DNA of 11,802 bases from Phoronis ovalis (taxonomy: Eukaryota > Phoronida > Phoronidae), in the NCBI GenBank assembly GCA_028565635.1, contig JAOXYB010050146.1, forward strand, positions 1 through 11,802, in the 5' to 3' direction. A program made the position numbers and the translations under genes. The notes beneath the pieces are model-generated. The model searched no databases and was not told where the DNA came from. It worked only from the letters and a program-made list of their open reading frames with translations. Shown here piece by piece: positions 6,701-11,802 of this stretch (position 1 is the first letter of the stretch; the number at the start of each line of letters is the position of its first letter).

Positions 6701-6955
6701 TATTACGCTTTTTTCTATTATTATTATTTTTTTTTTGACTACACTATTAATGTTTCGAGACACATCAGTACTGTGAATGAGAGTAGTGTAAATTGTCTAG
6801 ATAGCATAAGTCACAACTTAAAAATAAAACCGTTTCCTAATCATCTGCTATCTCAGAAACATCAAAAGATTCAATTTCATCATTTTCTACCCATTCAAAT
6901 TAACCTTGAGGTGAAAAACAGCTCATGGCTGAATTGTGCAATCAAAAAACGCATA
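6701..6955. other. Non-coding stretch before the tRNA-like cluster
   Basis: It contains the (ATT)n/T-run at 6706-6736 and a 61-codon frame from 6773 that begins at GTG and has no recognisable domain or conserved counterpart. Confidence 0.4.
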
Positions 6956-6988
6956 TAGCTCAGTTAACTTGGAGAGCAGTAGGCTTAA
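6956..6988 (+). pseudogene. tRNA-Phe-like 5' fragment
   Basis: TAGCTCAGTT ... GGAGAGC, then AGTAGGCTTA, resembles the D-arm (A box) and the start of the anticodon arm of the two full-length copies downstream, with a 5-bp insertion in the D loop. The T arm is missing. It is followed by GATGTTAAAAACAATCTTAA, which resembles the 3' flank of the other copies, so it is probably the first unit of the same local tandem array. Confidence 0.4.
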
Positions 6989-7054
6989 AAACATTCTTAG
7001 TTTGATGATGTTAAAAACAATCTTAATTATTAGTAAATTGTTTGCTTTCGTTAA

Positions 7055-7127
7055 GCCAAACTAGCTCATTTGGGAAAGCTTAAGACTGAAGAAGTAAAGG
7101 TCCCTGGTTCAATCCCGGGTTTAGACA
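7055..7127 (+). pseudogene. Decayed tRNA-Phe (GAA)
   Basis: Its length is 73 nt, exactly that of a eukaryotic tRNA-Phe including the discriminator A. It keeps the anticodon loop CTGAAGA, the B box GGTTCAATCCC and a perfect T stem (CCTGG/CCGGG with one G-T pair). The acceptor stem (GCCAAAC with TTTAGAC) has three mismatches, and the anticodon stem (TAAGA with AGTAA) is broken. A T5 run at 7131-7135 would terminate RNA polymerase III. It is probably non-functional. Confidence 0.7.
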
Positions 7128-7206
7128 AACTTTTTGAACACCTTTTTACGATGTTAAAAATTCTATTCTGCCTTTTATATGCCTATTATATTATCTTTTT
7201 ATAACA

Positions 7207-7279
7207 GTCGAAGTAGCTCAGTTGGTAGAGCGTAAGACTGAAGATCTAAAGGTCCCTGGTTCAATCCCTGGTTTTGGGA
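7207..7279 (+). tRNA. tRNA-Phe (GAA)-like gene, mildly decayed
   Basis: The 73-nt cloverleaf runs: acceptor GTCGAAG/TTTTGGG, D arm GCTC-AGTTGGTA-GAGC intact, anticodon arm TAAGA-CTGAAGA-TCTAA with anticodon GAA, T arm CCTGG-TTCAATC-CCTGG, discriminator A. TAGCTCAGTTGG (A box) and GGTTCAATCCC (B box) are good internal promoters, and TTTT at 7285-7288 can terminate transcription. Defects are a G1-G72 mismatch, an A28-A42 mismatch, a T51-T63 mismatch and several G-T pairs in the acceptor stem. It may be a recent pseudogene or a tRNA-derived repeat. It shares its 3' flank (ACGATGTTAAAAATTCT) with the copy 152 bp upstream, which indicates local tandem duplication. Confidence 0.6.
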
Positions 7280-7667
7280 ATTTCTTTTGAATACCTTGTT
7301 ACGATGTTAAAAATTCTTAATAATATTTTGCCTTTCAAACAACCTAACAAATTATTTGCATTCAATCCATGATAACCGAATCAGTTCAGATGAACGCGTG
7401 GAAAAATGTTATAGCATCCTACAAAAGTGTGGGAGTGTTCAAAATATATTCCACTAACGGAACCTATTACACCTACTAACTCGCCAAGTCATTCAACATT
7501 TTATCAAGATCCCAAACTTGATAAACTACAGTAGGAATCTTTGAATTGTTGTCAGTGTATGACGACCATACGTGATTGAAAAAAAATTAAAGAAATTCAG
7601 TGCAAACTATAAGGAAAAAACACAAGTGCTAAAAGTTAACAATCATGAGAAACCGCTTGGCATTTGC
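7280..7667. other. Non-coding stretch after the tRNA-like genes
   Basis: The first 90 bp are the flank shared among the tRNA-like units. A 36-codon ATG frame at 7369-7479 (MITESVQMNAWKNV...) has no support beyond openness. Nothing else is seen. Confidence 0.4.
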
Positions 7668-7934
7668 CAAAACTGAAAACAGTGTAAAAGCATGTGAGTA
7701 TGTATTTTGCTCTAACAGGTACATTTATTGGTGTGATATAGAACGCTAGGGAAAGGCTAGCGGTATACAAATGAAACATTCCACTAAATTTATTTGAAAC
7801 ATTACTATATTTTTTAAAAGATCAATCACAAAGGCTTGGCAAATTATAAGCACTATATACCATCTGCTTACTCACGCGACACATTGGGTATCAAATGATA
7901 AACCTGTAACTTAATACAGTAGAACAAACTGATA
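7668..7934 (+). repeat. Diverged 260-bp direct repeat, right copy
   Basis: It parallels 6443-6700 (landmarks AAAACTGAAAACAGTGTAAA, GGTACATTTATTGGTGTGA, CATCTGCTTA, TGATAAACCTGTAACTTAAT). A segment unique to this copy carries a hairpin, CGCTAG (7744-7749) and CTAGCG (7757-7762). No TG/CA ends or target-site duplications were seen. Confidence 0.75.
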
Positions 7935-8357
7935 GAAATAATTGTGACTAAATTTTGCATTTACATTTGCGTTTTAAAAAGGTTTTATATTGTAAAAACA
8001 CTCTTAAGCGTCATATAAGCACTTCAGTCTTTTATAGTTAAAGTTCAGATTAATGTTTAATATTTACATAGACTTTGTAGGTCGTAGATGCTTATAGTAG
8101 GAACAAAACATTTACTTAAGCTGTGTAATCAAACAAAAACACATAATGTATGACAAAAGATATAGAATCATAGTACGTTACTGCATGTGCTAATACAGGA
8201 CATGTATATTCACTGGATATACATCTTTGCAAGTTATCCTTTACTATTATATATAGCATCTATCACATCCTGTAATTATGAGTGTTGATTGGTCAACATA
8301 TAAGTTTAAAAGCTATAAAAGTAAAAACTATTACTTTGTAAATCATCACCGGGGGCC
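7935..8357. other. Non-coding stretch
   Basis: AT-rich and without a gene. It holds a perfect hairpin with 8-bp arms, ATGTATAT (8202-8209) and ATATACAT (8217-8224), and a small GTTGA-TTGG-TCAAC inverted repeat near 8284. Confidence 0.45.
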
Positions 8358-8880
8358 AATATAGCAGTAATGGTGTCATAATTTGGAAAATAATGGTGAC
8401 ATTAATCTACATACTAAATTTTAGTAATGCAACATAAATACAACAGAAGTTATTAGCACATTAAAAGATGGACCCAAAAACACGCCATCAAGTGGCAAAA
8501 TGATAATTCTGATGTCATAATTTAAAATATAATTGTGGTATTACTCTACATACTAAATGTCCATACGAAACCATTAACACAGCAGAAGTTATTCGTAAAC
8601 TAAGAAATGGCGCCAAAATACGCAACCTGGTGGCAATATGATGATATTGATATCATAATTTAAAAAATAATGGTGACATTACTCTACATACTAAATTTCA
8701 GTAAGGAACCGTTAATACAACATAAGTTATTAGTAAACTAAGAAATGGCGCCAAAACACGCCACCTGGTGGCAATATGATGTTATGAATATCGTCATTTA
8801 AAAAACATAGCAATACTTAATTAGGAATCAAATTTCATCGTTCTAGCTTTAATATAACGGAAATTATAAACAATGTGTGG
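8358..8880 (+). repeat. 138-bp tandem repeat, three units plus a decayed fourth
   Basis: Units are 8358-8496 (139 bp), 8497-8634 (138 bp), 8635-8772 (138 bp) and a diverging partial from 8773. Each contains TCATAATTT ... ACATACTAAAT ... GAAGTTATT (or AAGTTATTAGTAAAC), then ATGGCGCCAAAA in units 2-3, and ends in a GTGGC box. In unit 3 the box is the inverted repeat GCCACC-T-GGTGGC (8760-8772). The last two complete units are the most alike. The period suits satellite-like or element-derived DNA. No frame is conserved on the + strand. Confidence 0.92.
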
Positions 8881-8906
8881 TATATGAACACAGTTGTAAT
8901 ACTTAC

Positions 8907-9016
8907 CTGTGTGAGTGGTCTTTTAATGGACTCGTATTTGGTTGTTCCATTTAAATTTCGGTGGCTCAGTTTGTATTCTTTTGCTCGTGATAAGTTGTTT
9001 ATCTTGCTATAAGTAT
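8907..9016 (-). CDS. Probable internal exon of a minus-strand gene
   Basis: Read on the minus strand, GGGTTTTCATTTTTAG precedes 9016 (a strong acceptor) and the exon ends CACACAG|GTAAGT at 8907/8906, a perfect donor. After two bases completing a split codon, 36 codons are open and begin TYSKINNLSRAKEYKLSH, ending KRPLTQ. The other two frames stop within a few codons. The protein is Lys/Arg/Asn/Ser-rich and hydrophilic, with no recognised domain. It enters after a phase-1 intron and leaves in phase 0. No partner exon could be placed with confidence on either side, so the gene is unnamed. Confidence 0.5.
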
Positions 9017-9459
9017 CTAAAAATGAAAACCCAATTCTGGTTAAATCATTAGAATTTACTTAAGCTTAAAATTTGTTTTAGCAAACCAAAACATTTAACA
9101 CAATTATTGTGCTTCTTGCTTTTTTTGTTGTAGATTTTAGTTCATCAGATGTCAATCGTTTTTGGTGTAAAACACATTTTATGTTTAAGAATGAATGAAC
9201 CTCATGGTTGCATCATTGCAACTCCTGGGTTTGTTAGCATCAATAGAGCGAAAAAAAGATCCTAATTCCGTAACCAATATAAAGAGCAATGAATTAATAA
9301 CAATAGAGACAACACAAACAAGGACTTGAACATATGCTTTGCTGGAAGTTTGATGACGTTAGTTTGTTGTGTAGTTTTTGTACAATTCAGATTTTAAATT
9401 TACATATTTTGTATATATACGTTTGTACATAGTTAAATAGTATATAATGCCAGATGTCA
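9017..9459. other. Stretch with no firm gene
   Basis: It would be intron or upstream region of the minus-strand exon. On the + strand it also contains a very strong acceptor (TGCTTTTTTTGTTGTAG ending at 9133) followed by 43 open codons to TAA 9263-9265. That is recorded as an observation rather than a gene because it has no upstream partner or polyadenylation signal. Confidence 0.35.
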
Positions 9460-9524
9460 TTGGATTCGAGGACGAATCCTTGTAAATTCTATCAGGCTAA
9501 GGCCGATCGGCCGGGTTCGCCGCA
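9460..9524. promoter_or_regulatory. CpG-rich segment with hairpin and 12-bp palindrome
   Basis: GGATTCG (9462-9468), loop AGGA, CGAATCC (9473-9479) is a perfect hairpin, and GGCCGATCGGCC (9501-9512) a perfect palindrome. The next bases, GGGTTCGCCGC, add more CpG. This local CpG cluster in AT-rich DNA lies directly upstream of the first copy of the duplicated promoter-like repeat and is not shared with the second copy. Confidence 0.45.
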
Positions 9525-10013
9525 ATTTCATTGGCTGAGAAGATATCATAATAGCATGACGTATTAATCATGTTGTGTCAACAAGATTGAGAAGGGGAAG
9601 AGCTGGTAGCGTTCGTGTCGTCTCGGTTTTGTCTGTGGGGAGCTAAACAACATCATAGCGGGAAGGTAATCATTTGATGAGTGTCAATCTTAATCGTTTG
9701 ATTAGAAAACAATGTTTCGCGTTTATTTGTTAGAAGTTTAGTAATAATAATAATATTAGTTTGAGGAAAGTAGCTTAATGATTTCAGCATTGTGGTGAAT
9801 ATATGCAGGTTGCAAAAGTTGATAAGTAAGTGTCATATTAAATCATTTATATCAAGTTTGTTACACGTTTGTTATACTTTGTTACACTGTAAGTATTTAG
9901 TCGTAAACATTCGATTCTTAAGACAAAACTTAAGAAAATGTTATCATTTGATTTTGTTTGAAGTACCAGTGGATGCTTCCGCTAAAAGATTCTAGCAGTT
10001 GGAAAGTAGTTAA
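9525..10013 (+). repeat. Long direct repeat, copy 1 (489 bp)
   Basis: This segment starts ATTTCATTGGCTGAGA, ends GGAAAGTAGTTAA and recurs at 11248-11729, about nine-tenths identical by eye. Differences are substitutions, a different (TAA)n tract near 9741-9756 and a small GTTACAC/GTTATAC expansion near 9860-9888 that copy 2 lacks. The first 140 bp look like a promoter and first exon; the rest resembles intron. The ends match sharply in both copies but show no TG...CA, terminal inverted repeat or target duplication. A 67-codon frame at 9792-9995 is interrupted in copy 2. Confidence 0.93.
9530..9665 (+). promoter_or_regulatory. Putative promoter and non-coding first exon, copy 1
   Basis: In order: ATTGGCT (inverted CCAAT box, 9530-9536), TGACGTA (CRE/ATF-like, 9557-9563) with TATTAAT just after, a CpG-bearing stretch (AGCGTTCGTGTCGTCTCGG), then GCGGGAAG|GTAATC with the donor at 9666. 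There is no ATG between about 9600 and the donor, so the exon would be 5' UTR. All these elements are kept in copy 2. The transcription start cannot be placed by eye. Confidence 0.35.
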
Positions 10014-10229
10014 ACTCAACAAATTGATCAAGTTCCTATGAATTTGTGATGCGTGGTTTTCATTGATTAAAACAGTGACTTCCACAAAAAATATATGTCA
10101 ATATATGTATTCAATATTTAAACACTGCGCGCAAACGCAATTTATTTTTTCCAAATTAACGTATGTAGCCCTATTTTCTTGTAGTCAATAACAACTCCTT
10201 ACTTTAAAAACAAAGTTAATCTTAACTGT
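10014..10229. other. Unique spacer before the LINE remnant
   Basis: AT-rich and without gene evidence. Short ATATATGT repeats occur near 10090-10110, and a small CpG cluster (CTGCGCGCAAACGC) near 10126-10139. Confidence 0.4.
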
Positions 10230-10849
10230 TTATTGGTTGATGGTTGCACTGTATTCCCTACCACATTTGCTCGTAACATAGGTTGTGTATTTGGTAATTC
10301 TATGCTTATGACTAATCAAGGCACATCTGTATGTAAATATGCTAATTGCCATTTACGTAATAATGGATCTATTCGTAAATGTCTATCTCGTAAAAATACT
10401 GAAAAATTGGTACATGTTTTTATTACTTCAAAAATGTACTTATGCAACTCTCTATATTTTGACATCCCATTATCCCAGTTAAATATAATACAGATAATAC
10501 AGAACAAAGCATCCCGCATAATCACTTGTACTAAGAAATGTTGTCACGTCACACCTATTTTGAAACAGTTCCAATGGCTACCAGTTTCCAGGCGCATTGA
10601 ATTTATGATCTTGGTTTTGTTTTCAAAATTATTATGGGTACTGCCCCAATGTATTTGTGTGATCTTCTGGTTATATCATGCCCTATTAGAAATCTACGAT
10701 CATTTCGAGGCATTTTATTTATAGTTCCTAGGGATAATTCACATACATATGATGATAGGGCCTTTACTGTTTGTGCTCCATTTCCATGGAATGCCCTTCC
10801 TTTAGAATTACGATCCCACAATAGTCTCGAATGTTTTCAGTCTAATTAA
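10230..10849 (+). pseudogene. LINE reverse transcriptase, C-terminal fragment with frameshift
   Basis: The first frame (to about 10618) contains HLRNNGSIRKCLSRKNTEKL, then VHVFITSKMYLCNSLYF, QNKASRIITCTKKC, HVTPILKQFQWLPVSRRIEF: the conserved region that follows the catalytic palm in CR1/L2/Jockey-like LINEs. Near 10614-10624, in a T-rich run, the frame slips by one base, equivalent to a single-base loss. The rest continues from 10625 as FKIIMGTAPMYLCDLL, DDRAFTVCAPFPWNALPLEL and stops at TAA 10847-10849. The catalytic FADD/YxDD region and the endonuclease lie upstream and are missing, so it is inactive. The short minus-strand frames here are shadows. Confidence 0.85.
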
Positions 10850-11042
10850 GACACCTATATGTTTAGTTTAGTTGCCATTATTCTTAGGCTTTATTATTTA
10901 CTTATTTTATTCCTTATATTTTCATATTTTCGTTTTATAGTATTTCACCATACTTTTATCGGATTCCTTGAAGAGCCTCTTTGATTTACTGTATATTGTA
11001 AGATTCAGGACCATATAACTATATATTATTATTATTATTATT
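10230..11042 (+). mobile_element. 5'-truncated CR1/L2-like non-LTR retrotransposon remnant
   Basis: It comprises the C-terminal end of a LINE reverse-transcriptase polyprotein (10230-10849), a 3' UTR of about 175 bp, and a terminal (ATT)6 tract at 11025-11042. Short 3' microsatellite tails instead of poly(A) are usual for CR1/L2-type elements. The 5' end is cut just before the coding piece, as expected from incomplete reverse transcription. Target-site duplications could not be found. It lies between the two promoter-like repeats and is absent from their sequence. Confidence 0.8.
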
Positions 11043-11247
11043 AAAAATTCTACAAACACGGCATTTTATTTTTTTCTTCTGGTTTCCCAAAACAGCCATG
11101 ATTTATTGATTGTTAACTATAATGTGATAGGAAGTGCTTTATAATTTTGCTTCCGGTTTCGTGTTTCAACAGCACTTAATACGACCGCTGTTATACCGTA
11201 GCGATGGATACATTTATCGCATCTGGAACTTGTTTTAAACCCTGGTG
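11043..11247. other. Unique spacer after the LINE remnant
   Basis: AT-rich DNA with a few CpGs (TACGACCGCTGTTATACCGT) just upstream of the second promoter-like copy. No gene is seen. Its sequence differs from the segment upstream of copy 1. Confidence 0.4.
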
Positions 11248-11729
11248 ATTTCATTGGCTGAGATATCATAATAGGATGACGTATTAATACTGTTGTGTCA
11301 ACAAGATTGAGAGGGGGAAGAGCTGGTAGCGTTCGGGTTGTCTCAGGTTTGTCTGTGGGGAGCTAAACAACATCATAGCGGGAAGGTAATCATTTGATGA
11401 GTGTCAATCTTAATCGTTTGATTAGAAAACAATGTTTCGCGTTTATTTGTTAGAAGTTTAGTTAAGAGCATAATAATAATAATATTAGTTTGTGGAAAGT
11501 AGCTTAATGATTTCAGCATTGTGGTGAATATATGCAGGTTGCAAAAGTTGATATGTAAGTGTCATACTAAATAATTTATATCAAGTTTTCACTTTGCTAC
11601 ACTGTAAGTATTTTAGTCGTAAACATTCGATTCTTAAAACAAAACTTAAGAAAATGTTATCATTTGATTTTGTTTGAAGTACCAATGGACGCTTCCCCTA
11701 AAAGATTCTAGCAGTTGGAAAGTAGTTAA
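11248..11729 (+). repeat. Long direct repeat, copy 2 (482 bp)
   Basis: Second copy of 9525-10013, same strand, start-to-start distance 1723 bp. The core from about 11300 to 11530 is almost identical to copy 1. It has GAGATATC where copy 1 has GAGAAGATATC, an extra AGAGCA before the TAA tract, and a shorter TTTCACTTTGCTACACTG segment. After AGTTAA the sequence changes abruptly to GGGGGCGAGAACC. No gene is recognised in the last 70 bp of the window. Confidence 0.93.
11253..11385 (+). promoter_or_regulatory. Putative promoter and non-coding first exon, copy 2
   Basis: ATTGGCT (11253-11259), TGACGTA (11277-11283) and GCGGGAAG|GTAATC (donor at 11386) are kept at nearly the same spacing as in copy 1, while some CpGs between them are lost (CGTGTCGTCTCGG became CGGGTTGTCTCAGG). 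If real, this and copy 1 would be alternative promoters of a + strand gene to the right of the window. Confidence 0.33.
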
Positions 11730-11802
11730 GGGGGCGAGAACCGTTTATTTCTTAGTTATCTTTGTTACAATGTATCTTTAAAACTATACACTAAAAGTAT
11801 TA

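Noticed and set aside
7369-7479. 36-codon ATG frame between tRNA-like units and the right 260-bp repeat
   Set aside because: Length is within chance expectation; no splice sites, homology or conservation.
9792-9995. 67-codon frame inside repeat copy 1
   Set aside because: The same position in copy 2 has an early stop, and the frame starts at GTG; it is not conserved between nearly identical copies.
10316-10525. Minus-strand frames over 10316-10525 and 10603-10821
   Set aside because: They are antisense shadows of the LINE reverse-transcriptase fragment.
9525-11729. LTR retrotransposon with 485-bp LTRs
   Set aside because: The repeats lack TG...CA ends, no primer-binding site follows copy 1, no polypurine tract precedes copy 2, and the interior holds only a LINE end.

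Overview
The window reads as nuclear DNA of an animal, probably an invertebrate and possibly a mollusc or other lophotrochozoan (inference only). It is AT-rich, has no long open reading frame, carries several unrelated tandem repeats, and contains a decayed CR1/L2-like LINE end, tRNA-Phe-like sequences and exon-sized open stretches bounded by GT/AG splice sites. No prokaryotic operon, ribosome binding site or CRISPR array is present.

Positions 1-2700 (+ strand) hold the 3' part of a spliced protein gene that a plain ORF scan misses. Three short exons (774-860, 1744-1809, 2067-2180), all joining in phase 0, together spell one complete RNA-recognition-motif (RRM) fold: beta1-alpha1, then beta2, then beta3-alpha2-beta4. 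An upstream exon ends at 54. A weaker one may lie at 560-647. Two small 3' exons (2354-2389 and 2599-2652) with an AATAAA signal at 2672 plausibly finish the gene.

Positions 2700-6400 are mostly non-coding and repeat-rich. They hold an 11-unit 27-bp minisatellite (3025-3333) that repeats a splice-donor-like sequence, an A-rich block (3570-3660), an old diverged duplication (4384-4815 versus 5204-5495), a 50-bp tandem duplication with a hairpin and Y-box/CCAAT motifs (6008-6120), and a CTAAGTAAACA minisatellite (6165-6384) rich in forkhead-like cores.

Positions 6440-7935 hold a local cluster of tRNA-Phe(GAA)-like genes, two full-length and decayed plus one fragment, enclosed by two diverged direct repeats of about 260 bp. 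Positions 8358-8880 are a 138-bp satellite-like tandem repeat ending in a GCCACC/GGTGGC palindrome. A convincing minus-strand exon (8907-9016), with a strong acceptor and a perfect GTAAGT donor, suggests a second gene.

Positions 9460-11802 contain a CpG-bearing promoter-like segment of about 485 bp present twice in direct orientation (9525-10013 and 11248-11729). Each copy has a CCAAT box, a CRE-like TGACGTA and a GGGAAG|GTAATC donor, so it may be a duplicated promoter plus non-coding first exon. A 5'-truncated, frameshifted LINE remnant (10230-11042) lies between the copies.

All exon calls come from reading frame, splice consensus and protein-fold pattern by eye. RNA or homology evidence would settle them.
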